Shown here: piece by piece, positions 52,790 to 60,851 of the stretch
Layout: each line of letters opens with the position of its first letter
Position numbering within the stretch: the first letter of the stretch is position 1
From: Salinibacterium sp. UTAS2018
GTDB taxonomy: Bacteria; Actinomycetota; Actinomycetes; Actinomycetales; Microbacteriaceae
DNA length: 64,000 nucleotides
Assembly: GCF_004118935.1 (NCBI RefSeq)
Contig: NZ_CP035375.1
Span: 1-64,000, forward strand
Reading direction: 5' to 3'
The notes under the pieces: generated by a model
Databases searched by the model: none
Told to the model about the DNA's origin: nothing
The model's input: only the letters and a program-made list of their open reading frames with translations
Position numbers and translations under genes: made by a program

Positions 52790-53392
52790 TTAGTACGGCT
52801 GTTCGCTCGGCATTCCGGTGCGTAGTTCAACGGGAAGGTGGCCGAGGTCGTTGTGATTCACGAGAACGGGCGGTTTAGCACTGCGCACCCGGATGATCGT
52901 GAGACCGCAGTTAGCTTGGTTGAGCCCGAGCCACCGCCACTGATCGCCGCCGAGTACCTCTCGCACGAACCACGAGATCACAAAGTTGTGCGTAATCAGC
53001 AGATCGTGACGGTCTTCCCGTGCCGGAGTGAGAAATTCTGCAACGGCGTCTTCCATTTGCGCTTGACCGGCATCGATCTCTTCGTCGGTAATCGAACCGA
53101 AGAATGGCTCGAAAGCGGCAGGCATATCGTGCGTGGGACCGCTGGGAATGCAGTCCATCAGCAGCGTCGTCGGCTGTGACTCGAGGGCGGGCATCCGCTC
53201 GGTCATGATCGCGGCGGTTTCAGCGGCCCGCTGGAGCGGAGAATGGAACGCTCGCGTGAACGGCACCCCGCTCAGCCGCTCAGAGATCGCTTGAGCTTGC
53301 CGGACGCCTTTGCCCGACAGCGGGCCGTCGGGTAAACCGTGCTCTGCGTCTTGCTGCTCGCCGTGCCGCACGAGATACAAGTAATGGGCCAT
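52790..53392 (-). CDS. Histidine phosphatase family protein
   Basis: A 200-residue phosphoglycerate-mutase-like hydrolase with the phosphohistidine motif LVRHGEQQD (about residues 6-14) and the late catalytic histidine in LLITHNFVISW. The substrate is unknown. Three ATGs stand in a row; the third has AAAGGA at the best distance. It follows the M16 gene by 18 bp. Confidence 0.88.
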   Translation of the reverse strand: MAHYLYLVRHGEQQDAEHGLPDGPLSGKGVRQAQAISERLSGVPFTRAFHSPLQRAAETAAIMTERMPALESQPTTLLMDCIPSGPTHDMPAAFEPFFGSITDEEIDAGQAQMEDAVAEFLTPAREDRHDLLITHNFVISWFVREVLGGDQWRWLGLNQANCGLTIIRVRSAKPPVLVNHNDLGHLPVELRTGMPSEQPY

Positions 53393-53410
53393 CATCATTC
53401 CTTTGTCGAT

Positions 53411-54781
53411 CTAGCTCTCGGCAGCGCTGCCGAGATCGATGCCGGAGAACATCTCTTCGTTGACGGCGCCCACTGCTGCGATAGAGAGAGGGCGCGACGA
53501 AAGTTCTTGAGCAAGTTCTTGGATGTCGTCGGCGGTGACCGCAGAGATGCGGGCGATCGATGCATCAAGGTCGATGAATTCACCGAGGGTGAGTTCGCTG
53601 CGTCCGAGGCGTGACATGCGCGAGTCGGAGTCTTCAAGCGCGAGGGCGGATGCTCCACGTAATTGACCGATAGCGCGACTGATTTCTTCGTCGGTCACGT
53701 GAGCCGTGCCCATTTTGTGGAACTCCTCGAGCATGAGGTCTGTCACCTGGCTGGCCTTGGCGGGCGAGCATCCGGCATAGATGCCGAAAACTCCAGCGTC
53801 AGAGTAACTGGGCGAGAAGGAGTACACGGAGTACGCGAGGCCCCGCTTTTCGCGCACCTCTTGAAAGAGTCGCGACGACATGCCGCTGCCCAGAATGGAG
53901 TTCAGCACCGTCATCGTGGCACGGCGGCTGTCGGTGGCGGAGAGCCCTTCGACGCCGGCAATGATGTTCGCTTGCTCGATCGGTCGCTGGGTCACGTGCA
54001 GGCGCTGGCCCGGTGTTAGAACCGTGGAGTGAGCACTGCGAGAAAGGTCTCGGCGGGCGACCGGAGCCGCTTCGGTAGACAGATCCCAGCCTGCCGCCAC
54101 GAGGCACGACGAGATAGCAGCCACGAGCTCGTCGTGATCGACCGCTCCCGCCACTGTGATGACGAGATCTTGGGGGCGATAGTTCGACTGGTAGTGATCC
54201 CAGACGGCTTCTCGAGAGATCGCGTTGATTGTCTCGGGGCTGCCACCAATGGGACGACCGAGCGGATGCGCGCCGAAGACGGCCTCAAAGTAACGCTCGC
54301 TTGCGACGTCGGTCGGGTCGTCATCCGCCATCGCCAGTTCTTCGAGAATCACACCGCGTTCGTTAGCGAATTCAGTGGGATCGATGAGGCTTGAGGTGAG
54401 CATGTCCCCGATGACTTCGATCGCCATCGGCAAATCGATGTCTTGCACCTTGGCGTAATAGCAGGTGTATTCCTTGGCCGTCATGGCGTTGTGTTCGCCG
54501 CCGACCGCGTCAAAGCTCACCGCGATATCGAGGGCAGAACGCGACGCGGTGCCTTTGAAAAGCAAGTGCTCTAGGAAGTGTGTCGCACCGTAGGTCTCGG
54601 GATGCTCATCGCGAGAGCCTGCTGCTACCCAGTAGCCGACCGTTGCGCTGCGTGCGCCCGGTACTTGTTCACTGAGAATGCGCACACCGCTCGGCAACAC
54701 AGTTCTACGAACGAGACTGTCGCCGGTTGCGGTGAACGACAGTTCGGGAAGGTCAAGAGGAAGAATTACAGCGTCGCTCAT
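53411..54781 (-). CDS. M16 family zinc peptidase
   Basis: A 456-residue insulinase-type peptidase with the inverted zinc motif HFLEH (about residues 67-71) and a downstream glutamate in the helix of NERGVILEELAM. Both halves of the M16 fold are present (second half from about residue 235). The gene commonly sits directly after pnp in actinobacteria; here about 3.2 kb separates it from pnp. Confidence 0.93.
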   Translation of the reverse strand: MSDAVILPLDLPELSFTATGDSLVRRTVLPSGVRILSEQVPGARSATVGYWVAAGSRDEHPETYGATHFLEHLLFKGTASRSALDIAVSFDAVGGEHNAMTAKEYTCYYAKVQDIDLPMAIEVIGDMLTSSLIDPTEFANERGVILEELAMADDDPTDVASERYFEAVFGAHPLGRPIGGSPETINAISREAVWDHYQSNYRPQDLVITVAGAVDHDELVAAISSCLVAAGWDLSTEAAPVARRDLSRSAHSTVLTPGQRLHVTQRPIEQANIIAGVEGLSATDSRRATMTVLNSILGSGMSSRLFQEVREKRGLAYSVYSFSPSYSDAGVFGIYAGCSPAKASQVTDLMLEEFHKMGTAHVTDEEISRAIGQLRGASALALEDSDSRMSRLGRSELTLGEFIDLDASIARISAVTADDIQELAQELSSRPLSIAAVGAVNEEMFSGIDLGSAAES

Positions 54782-54869
54782 CACCTATGAGCCTACGTCA
54801 TTGCGGGTCTCGCAACGGCAAGAGCGTGGATTAGTCACGTTTACGTCCCCCAAATTGGGGGATAAAAAT

Positions 54870-54899
54870 GAGGACAGACAGACTTGTCTGTATGTCCTC
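54870..54899. promoter_or_regulatory. TetR operator palindrome
   Basis: A 30-bp inverted repeat: GAGGACAGACAGAC, 2 nt, then GTCTGTATGTCCTC, 13 of 14 pairs matching. Size and symmetry fit a TetR-family operator. It overlaps the -35 of the tetR promoter, so autorepression is likely. Confidence 0.7.
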
Positions 54900-54911
54900 A
54901 CGTGGTAATGT
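54884..54911 (+). promoter_or_regulatory. Candidate tetR promoter
   Basis: TTGTCT (54884-54889) and TAATGT (54906-54911) are 16 bp apart. The -35 lies in the operator. Transcription would begin near 54918. Confidence 0.45.
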
Positions 54912-54917
54912 TCTTTC

Positions 54918-55094
54918 TAGGCACCCGAAGCCGACAACCCATCACCGGGACCCGAACCCGGTGATGTAAACCATGTGAGCGAGACCCGAACTCGCTCACA
55001 TTCAATAAGCCGCATCGCTTGAACCCGAATTCTTGCGATGCACACAGTGGGGAAACGTTCCTGATCCGAACCTCCACGGAAGGAGTGCGCTGCG
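54918..55094 (+). ncRNA. tetR leader with repeated ACCCGAA-loop hairpins
   Basis: About 177 nt of leader. ACCCGAA occurs at 54923, 54950, 54984 and 55023, and ATCCGAA at 55064. The first is flanked by GGC/GCC. The second caps a perfect 10-bp stem (54940-54966). The third caps a perfect 10-bp stem of different sequence (54974-55000). The fourth is in a 12-position stem (55012-55041) with a T-T, T-T mismatch and loop CCCGAA. The variant lies beside the Shine-Dalgarno GGAAGGAG (55078-55085). Stems differ while loops are kept, so an RNA motif is implied. I do not recognise it. It could be a cis leader or be released as a small RNA. Confidence 0.7.
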
Positions 55095-55685
55095 ATGGTA
55101 TTTGAGACTCTTGAGACTGCGCAGCGCGCTCCGGCCAAAGGCCGCATCCTCGTCACGGCCAACATACTTTTCTACCAAGACGGCATTCTGAACGTCGGTG
55201 TAGATCGCATCATCGCCCAGTCCAGCGTGACCAAGGCAACTTTTTATAAGCACTACCGCTCAAAAGACAACCTCATCCTTGAGTACGTCAAGAGCCGCCG
55301 GGCTGCGGTCGAAGCTGAGGTGCAGTCGATCATCGACAATGCCGCCTCGCCTCACGATGCCGTGCTCGGCCTCCTCGAATCGGTTGCTGGCGAGCTAACG
55401 AAGCCCGACTTTCGTGGCTGCCCGTTCCTCAATGTCGTCGCAGAGTTTCCCGACCCGACGCACCCCGTGCGTGTACTCATCGCCGACCATCGCGACTGGT
55501 ACAACGAGACGCTGTACGACCTCATGCGCGCAGCAGAACACCCGTTTGCGGGTGACGCCGCTGACGAGCTCATGCTCGCTAAAGACGGCGCTCTTGCCGG
55601 CGGATATGCCGGAGACACCATTGCTGCCGGCGCCGCGATGGCTCGCGTTGTCAAGCGAGTGCTCAACGACGCCGTCAAGGTCTGA
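55095..55685 (+). CDS. TetR/AcrR family regulator
   Basis: A 196-residue regulator with the TetR helix-turn-helix at about residues 33-57 (GVDRIIAQSSVTKATFYKHYRSK) and a ligand-binding part with CPFLNVVAEFPDP, similar to the TetR_C group typified by regulators of redox or toxic compounds. The ligand is unknown. GGAAGGAG stands 9 nt before the ATG. It is preceded by an operator-like palindrome and an elaborate leader. Predicted targets are itself and the neighbouring reductase/PEBP genes. Confidence 0.88.
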   Translation: MVFETLETAQRAPAKGRILVTANILFYQDGILNVGVDRIIAQSSVTKATFYKHYRSKDNLILEYVKSRRAAVEAEVQSIIDNAASPHDAVLGLLESVAGELTKPDFRGCPFLNVVAEFPDPTHPVRVLIADHRDWYNETLYDLMRAAEHPFAGDAADELMLAKDGALAGGYAGDTIAAGAAMARVVKRVLNDAVKV

Positions 55686-55783
55686 CAACCCACGTTCGTT
55701 ACCACGCTCGCGGCCGCAGTGCGGCCGTGCAGCGTTGTCACCGTCGCGCGCTCGGCCCTGCTGGCGCCCCCGCCGAGTCCGCG

Positions 55784-56776
55784 TTAGTAGCCAGAGACCC
55801 GGTCGAGCTCGGCCGACTGGTGCCGGGTCAACTGAACTCGCGCCGCAGCAATAAGCTCGGGGACCTGCTCAGCACGACTCGCGCTCACTACGGGCGCCAC
55901 AATACCTGGCTTATTCAGCAACCACGCCAACGCGATGGTAGCTACGCTCTCGTCTTGCTCGTCAGCAACCTCATCGAGCGCGTTCAGGATCTTGACTCCG
56001 CGACGACGCAAGTACTGCGCAGCATCGTGGCCACGCGAGTTGAGCGCGAGATCGGCGCGCTGGCGGTACTTACCGCTCAGGAAACCGCTGGCTAGCGCGA
56101 AGCGCGGCATAACGCCGAGCCCCTGAATCGCCGCGACATGCGCGAGCCCAGTTTCATACTCCTGACGGTGGAGCAGGTTGTAATGAGCTTGCACTGCCAC
56201 CATCGGAGCTACGCCCATTTGACCGCACGCGATACGGGCCTGAATGAGGCGGTTGCCGGTGTGATCAGAGCCGCCAAAGTAGCGAACCTTCCCCTCGCCA
56301 ATTAGCTCATCGACCGCGAGCAATGTCTCATCGAAGTCGACAGATTCGTCGTCGACGTGCAGGTACAACAGGTCAATGTGTGACGTACCCAAGCGCGCGA
56401 GAGAGGCATCCACGGAACGCTTTATTGCGGAGGAGTCCATGCCCGGGTTATCGCGACTCTTACCCACCTTGGTCGCAACCACGATCTGATCGCGATTGCG
56501 ACGCGTGCGCATCCATTTGCCGATCATGAGCTCGCTGCGACCAGAAGCATACGAGTCAGCCGTATCGATGAAGTTGCCACCGCCATCGGCAAAAGTATTC
56601 AGAATGGACGACGTCGCCGCGTCGTCTGCAGTCCAGCCGAAGATGTTTCCGCTCAGCGCGAGCGGAAAAACTCGAAGGTCAGAAGACCCGATGACTCGGG
56701 TCGAAAAGTGCTGCCCCGCTACTGGGCGCACACGAGTGGAACCCGGCAGTGATCGCGTCGGGTGCACTTGCGTCAT
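55784..56776 (-). CDS. Aldo/keto reductase
   Basis: A 330-residue NADPH-dependent barrel of the YajO/Gcy-like AKR group. DTADSYASGRSE (about residues 75-86) has the catalytic Asp and Tyr, VATKVG the catalytic Lys, and LLYLHVDD the catalytic His. The natural substrate is unknown. The ATG at 56776 has GGGAGG 6 nt upstream. It converges on tetR; its upstream region has 13 bases identical to half of the tetR operator. Confidence 0.9.
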   Translation of the reverse strand: MTQVHPTRSLPGSTRVRPVAGQHFSTRVIGSSDLRVFPLALSGNIFGWTADDAATSSILNTFADGGGNFIDTADSYASGRSELMIGKWMRTRRNRDQIVVATKVGKSRDNPGMDSSAIKRSVDASLARLGTSHIDLLYLHVDDESVDFDETLLAVDELIGEGKVRYFGGSDHTGNRLIQARIACGQMGVAPMVAVQAHYNLLHRQEYETGLAHVAAIQGLGVMPRFALASGFLSGKYRQRADLALNSRGHDAAQYLRRRGVKILNALDEVADEQDESVATIALAWLLNKPGIVAPVVSASRAEQVPELIAAARVQLTRHQSAELDRVSGY

Positions 56777-56969
56777 AACGGCCTCCCACAAGGCTTTTGC
56801 TAAGAATATGTCGTCGACTGCCCCAGTAGGCGGAGGACAGACAGATCGTTATTAGTCCGTGTCGAAATACGCCGTGATGAGCTCGTCAACCCCCACCGCG
56901 GTGTCGCCTCGCGGTCATTCTCGCCATAATGGCCACAGTCGAGTTTCAGTAATCGAAAGGACCACTGCC
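56777..56969. other. Divergent promoter region of reductase and PEBP genes
   Basis: A 193-bp region. It contains the operator half-site described separately and no convincing ORF; the frame of the PEBP gene is open through part of it but lacks family sequence there. Confidence 0.4.
56833..56845. promoter_or_regulatory. Copy of the tetR operator half-site
   Basis: GAGGACAGACAGA is identical to 13 bases of the left arm of the palindrome at 54870-54899. The right arm is degenerate here (only GTCC remains, 2 bp closer). It lies 57 bp before the aldo/keto reductase start. Confidence 0.5.
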
Positions 56970-57503
56970 GTGAATGACCCCAATTGGAAACTGCCCGAGG
57001 TACCGTCGTTCACTCTGGAGAGTCCCGACTTCGAAGCCGGAGGAGAGCTCCCCACGTTCGCTCGATCCGGCATCGCCAACGCCGGCGGTGAAGACCGCTC
57101 CCCTACTCTTCATTGGCACGGCTTCCCTTCCGGCACCAAGAGCTTCGCACTCACCACCTACGACCCGGATGCCCCCACTGGCAGCGGATGGTGGCACTGG
57201 GCTGTCTACAACATCCCCGCCTCCGTGGAGTCGCTGCCGCAGGACGCCGGCAACCCGGAATCTCAACTCCTGCCGAATGGCGCGATAACCGTTCCGAATG
57301 AACTCCGCCTCGAAGCGTTCCAGGGCGCCGCCCCACCCGCTGGCCACGGGCCCCACCGCTACGTATTCACCGTGAGCGCGCTTAACGTCGAGCGCCTCGA
57401 TCTTGCCCCGGGCAGCACCCCCGCTATGTTGGGCTTCGCGCTGCGCGATCATGTCGTGGCGCGTGCGCAACTAATCGGATACTCCAGCACTCCGGCCGAG
57501 TAG
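56970..57503 (+). CDS. PEBP/YbhB family Raf-kinase-inhibitor-like protein
   Basis: A 177-residue soluble protein with the phosphatidylethanolamine-binding fold: SPTLHWHGFPSGTKSFALTTYDPDAPTGSGWWHWAVYNIP (about residues 43-82) and GPHRYVFTVSAL. The ligand-pocket residues DPDAP and the HW pair are intact. The biological role in bacteria is unclear. The GTG at 56970 has AAAGGA 9 nt upstream. It is divergent from the reductase. Confidence 0.9.
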   Translation: MNDPNWKLPEVPSFTLESPDFEAGGELPTFARSGIANAGGEDRSPTLHWHGFPSGTKSFALTTYDPDAPTGSGWWHWAVYNIPASVESLPQDAGNPESQLLPNGAITVPNELRLEAFQGAAPPAGHGPHRYVFTVSALNVERLDLAPGSTPAMLGFALRDHVVARAQLIGYSSTPAE

Positions 57504-57576
57504 CGCTGCAGAAGACGGGCACGACTAGCTTCCCGCAGCGGTCGTGCGGGCAGTCGGGATAGCGCGAGGGGTCTTC

Positions 57577-57762
57577 TTAGGTGTTACGACGGTAGTAATG
57601 CGGAACGCGTTCGTAGCCACGGCTGCGCATCTTTGCAACAGCCACGCTGACGACCACGACGACGATAACTATGCCGAGGGCTGCCCAGAGGTACCAAGCG
57701 GTCTCGAGCCACAGGAGCATATCGCTCATGAAGACATCAAAAGGTGTAGTGATTCGGGTCAC
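57577..57762 (-). CDS. Small single-pass membrane protein
   Basis: A 61-residue protein, one strong membrane segment (about residues 26-45, valine-rich) and a basic C-terminal tail RSRGYERVPHYYRRNT. No family is recognised. The GTG at 57762 lies 6 nt after TATCCT, so a leaderless start is plausible; an ATG at 57729 would give 50 residues. The first codons form a hairpin with a CCCGAA loop. Confidence 0.5.
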   Translation of the reverse strand: MTRITTPFDVFMSDMLLWLETAWYLWAALGIVIVVVVVSVAVAKMRSRGYERVPHYYRRNT

Positions 57763-57768
57763 TCGCTC

Positions 57769-57774
57769 AGGATA
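57769..57774 (-). promoter_or_regulatory. -10 box, leaderless promoter of the small membrane protein
   Basis: TATCCT on the minus strand lies 6 nt before the GTG at 57762. Confidence 0.4.
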
Positions 57775-57894
57775 GTGCCCAACACCCCACTATGGGGGAC
57801 CCCAACGAAGGGCAGACTAGGGTGACTACCCCCGCAACTGCTGCATCTGAGGAAAAGAAAAACTCCCGCAACGCCCCGGGGCGACCGTTAACGA

Positions 57895-57929
57895 CTGAGC
57901 GCCCATCCTCTATGAGGATGGGCGCTCAG
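57895..57929 (-). terminator. pnp terminator hairpin
   Basis: A perfect 16-bp stem (CTGAGCGCCCATCCTC and its complement) with a 3-nt loop, 22 bp past the pnp stop. There is no U-run after it on the minus strand. Confidence 0.7.
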
Positions 57930-57951
57930 CGTGACCTGCGTTTAGCGGGAC

Positions 57952-60201
57952 TTAGCTTTCGTCAGCGGGAGCCGCTGCTTCTGCGTCAGCCTCGTCAGTG
58001 ACGGGTGCGAGCGAGAGCTTGCCACGGTCATCAATCTTGGTGATCTCAACCTGAATCTTCTGGCCGACTCCGAGTACATCTTCGACGTTCTCCACACGCT
58101 TGCCACCGGCAAGCTTGCGAACCTCAGAGATGTGCAACAGTCCGTCCTTGCCCGGGGTGAGCGATACGAATGCACCGAAGGTAGCGATCTTGACGACCGT
58201 ACCCAGGAAGCGTTCGCCAACCTCAGGGTTGAGCGGGTTCGCGATGGCGTTAACCGCCGCGCGTGCAGCCTCGGCAGAAGGACCATCGACAGCGCCGATG
58301 TAGACCGTTCCGTCATCCTCAATCGAGATGTCGGCTCCGGTGTCATCCTGGATCTGGTTGATGTTCTTGCCCTTGGGCCCGATGAGCTCACCGATCTTGT
58401 CGATCGGGATCTGAACCGAGATCACGCGAGGAGCCGTGGGGGCCATCTCGTCAGGAGCGTCGATTGCAGCGTTGATCACCGAAAGAATCGCGGTACGCGC
58501 TTCCTTAGCCTGCTTGAGTGCACCGTCGAGAACCGACGAGGGCAGACCAGCGAGCTTGGTGTCGAGCTGGATAGCAGTGATGAACTCACTCGTACCGGCA
58601 ACCTTGAAGTCCATGTCGCCGAGAGCATCTTCAGCACCGAGGATGTCGGTGAGAGCTGCGTAGCGAGTTTCACCGTCGACCTCATCCGAAATCAGGCCCA
58701 TAGCGATACCCGCAACCGGTGCGCGCAACGGCACACCAGCGTTGAGCAGCGACAGAGTCGATGCACAGACGGAACCCATCGACGTTGAACCGTTGGAGCC
58801 GAGAGCCTCGGATACCTGGCGGATCGCGTAAGGGAAGTCTTCACGAGCAGGAAGCACCGGTGCGATGGCGCGCTCGGCAAGGAAGCCGTGCCCGATCTCG
58901 CGACGCTTCGGGCTACCAACACGACCGGTCTCACCAGTCGAGTAGGGCGGGAAGTTGTAGTGGTGCATGTAGCGCTTCTTGGTCACTGGTGCCAGTGAGT
59001 CAATCTGCTGCTCCATCTTGAGCATGTTCAGCGTGGTGACACCCAAGATCTGAGTCTCGCCGCGCTGGAAGATTGCCGAACCGTGAACGCGAGGAATGAC
59101 CTCGACCTCAGCATCGAGCGCACGAATGTCGCTCAAGCCACGGCCGTCGATACGGATGCCCTCGGTGAGTACGCGAGTACGCATGACCTTCTTGCTGACG
59201 GCCTTGTACGCTCCGCCAACCATGCCGAGAACGTCTTCGCTGAGTTCTTCAGCGTCAACCTTGGACTGAACCTCAGCCTTGACGCGAGCCTTGAGCTCAT
59301 CGTCAGCGGTCTGGCGCTCGATCTTGTCAGCGATCTTGTAGACATCGCGAAGCTCAGCTTCAGCGATTTCACTGACCGCGTTGTACGCCTGGTCGGAGTA
59401 CGGCGGGAAGAGCTTGAACTCGGCAACGGGCTTGGCAGCCTTGGTCGAGACCTCGAGCTGAGCCTTCACAAGCTGCTTGAGGAAGGGCTTGGATGCTTCG
59501 AGACCCTGAGCAACAACAGTCTCGTCGGGCTTCGTGGCGCCAGCCTTGATGAGCTCCCAGCTGTTCTCGGTAGCTTCTGCTTCCACCATCATGATGGCGA
59601 TGTCTTCTTCACCCTGGTCGTTGGTGACCATGCGGCCAGCAACGGTGAGGTCGAAGACAGCGTCAGCAAGCTGGCTGTGCTTCGGGAAGGCAACCCACTG
59701 GTCGTTGATCAGAGCCATGCGGATGCCGGCAACCGGACCATAGAACGGGAGTCCTGAGATCTGGGTGCTGAGCGATGCGGCGTTGATCGAAAGTGCGTCG
59801 TAGAACTCGTCCGGAGCGATGCTCAGAACGGTGATGACGATCTGAACTTCGTTGCGGAGGCCCTCAACGAAGGTCGGACGCATCGGACGGTCGATGAGAC
59901 GGCAGACGAGGATCGCTTCCGTCGAGGGACGACCCTCGCGACGGAAGAAGCTTCCGGGGATCTTGCCGGCAGCGTACGAACGCTCTTCGACATCCACGGT
60001 GAGCGGGAAGAAGTCGAAGCCCTCACGCGGGTGCTTACCCGCGCTCGTGGCGCTCAAGATCATTGTTTCTTCGTCGAGGTACGCAGCGACGGCACCCTGT
60101 GCCTGCTGAGCGAGTCGACCGGTTTCGAAGCGCACGGTGCGCTTGCCGAACTTGCCGTTATCGAGAACGGCTTCGGCGAATGTGATTTCTGGACCCTCCA
60201 T
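57952..60201 (-). CDS. pnp: Polyribonucleotide nucleotidyltransferase (PNPase)
   Basis: A phosphorolytic 3'-5' exoribonuclease. The 749-residue protein has two RNase PH domains (about residues 15-150 and 340-560) with an all-helical linker, then a KH domain ([15 protein letters not shown]) and an S1 domain ([15 protein letters not shown]). The ATG at 60201 follows GGAG by 10 nt. rpsO, which often precedes pnp, is not in the window. Confidence 0.98.
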   Translation of the reverse strand: MEGPEITFAEAVLDNGKFGKRTVRFETGRLAQQAQGAVAAYLDEETMILSATSAGKHPREGFDFFPLTVDVEERSYAAGKIPGSFFRREGRPSTEAILVCRLIDRPMRPTFVEGLRNEVQIVITVLSIAPDEFYDALSINAASLSTQISGLPFYGPVAGIRMALINDQWVAFPKHSQLADAVFDLTVAGRMVTNDQGEEDIAIMMVEAEATENSWELIKAGATKPDETVVAQGLEASKPFLKQLVKAQLEVSTKAAKPVAEFKLFPPYSDQAYNAVSEIAEAELRDVYKIADKIERQTADDELKARVKAEVQSKVDAEELSEDVLGMVGGAYKAVSKKVMRTRVLTEGIRIDGRGLSDIRALDAEVEVIPRVHGSAIFQRGETQILGVTTLNMLKMEQQIDSLAPVTKKRYMHHYNFPPYSTGETGRVGSPKRREIGHGFLAERAIAPVLPAREDFPYAIRQVSEALGSNGSTSMGSVCASTLSLLNAGVPLRAPVAGIAMGLISDEVDGETRYAALTDILGAEDALGDMDFKVAGTSEFITAIQLDTKLAGLPSSVLDGALKQAKEARTAILSVINAAIDAPDEMAPTAPRVISVQIPIDKIGELIGPKGKNINQIQDDTGADISIEDDGTVYIGAVDGPSAEAARAAVNAIANPLNPEVGERFLGTVVKIATFGAFVSLTPGKDGLLHISEVRKLAGGKRVENVEDVLGVGQKIQVEITKIDDRGKLSLAPVTDEADAEAAAPADES

Positions 60202-60522
60202 GCGGGGGTTTCTCCTTTGTTTTACGTCGCGCACCCGTGTGGTGAGCGACTCGTCAAGGAGCAGGAGCGGGCAGAAGGACGCGATGGTTCACGCGCATGC
60301 CTAGAGTGGCGGCGCGTGTCTGGCCAACAGTAGAAAGCCTCCGAACGACTCGGAAAATTACCACCGGTGACCAGCTTCTTGCCAGCCTGCTCCGTTTGTT
60401 GCCCTACAACAACGTGGGCAACTAGCCGCAATCGTATCACTGGCGGCCTGAGAAGCCCTAGAGATTGGCGCGCGACACGGTTTCGGTGCCTGCTTCGGTG
60501 AGGGTGGTTTAAGCTGACAGGT
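60202..60522. other. pnp leader region
   Basis: A 321-bp region between the divergent pnp and DUF5302 genes. A hairpin (GTTGCCC with GGGCAAC, 11-nt loop) at 60398-60422 is the clearest element; pnp leaders of other bacteria carry processed hairpins for autoregulation, so this could be one. No ORF is convincing. Confidence 0.4.
60510..60515 (+). promoter_or_regulatory. -10 box, near-leaderless promoter of the DUF5302 gene
   Basis: TAAGCT lies 7 nt before the ATG at 60523. Confidence 0.4.
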
Positions 60523-60705
60523 ATGGAACCCACAGAAGAAACACCCTCTGCGAGCGAAGAGAACAAGCGCAGGTTCCGCGAGGCGCTTGATCGCAAGCAG
60601 GGCAAGCAAACCGCACGCCCCGGTCACTTGGATGCCGAATCGGCTATCCATGGCACGCAAGATCGCGCAGATCACAAGCGCGACTTCCGCCGCAAAACCG
60701 GATAA
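60523..60705 (+). CDS. DUF5302 small protein
   Basis: A 60-residue, highly charged protein. The pattern NKRRFREALDRKQG, then a variable linker and a terminal DFRRKTG, matches the short actinobacterial DUF5302 proteins (KFREALERK ... FRRKSG). The function is unknown; it is probably mostly disordered. Confidence 0.82.
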   Translation: MEPTEETPSASEENKRRFREALDRKQGKQTARPGHLDAESAIHGTQDRADHKRDFRRKTG

Positions 60706-60729
60706 CGCAGCGACACCAGATAACGCAGC
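60701..60729. repeat. 18-bp duplication across the DUF5302 stop
   Basis: GATAACGCAGC occurs at 60701 and 60719, an 18-bp period. The DUF5302 stop TAA lies in the first copy. Confidence 0.6.
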
Positions 60730-60851
60730 ACAAAGACCGTTGCCGCCCGGCGACACCGGATGATTACCTCATCACGGAGTTCGCCGAGCAGCGCGGTCTT
60801 TTCTGGTTTCCAGGCCTGCTCGCTGCCTGAGGTGCGGGCGCCCTCGTGGAG

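Larger units (their letters stand above)
54782..55094. other. Regulatory region upstream of tetR
   Basis: A 313-bp region between the divergent M16 and tetR genes. From left to right it holds a CCCCC/GGGGG mini-palindrome (54847-54861), the operator palindrome, the tetR promoter and the hairpin-rich leader. The parts are described separately. Confidence 0.7.

Noticed and set aside
54940..55000. Stems 2 and 3 of the leader as DNA operators
   Set aside because: Their arms are unrelated to each other and to the tetR operator, while only the centre is kept, the reverse of what a dimeric DNA-binding protein requires. Not fully excluded.
54940..55041. CRISPR or tRNA-like array in the tetR leader
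   Set aside because: Repeated units are only 7 nt with variable palindromic flanks, no direct repeats of 20 nt or more and no cas genes; no acceptor, D or T arms for tRNA.
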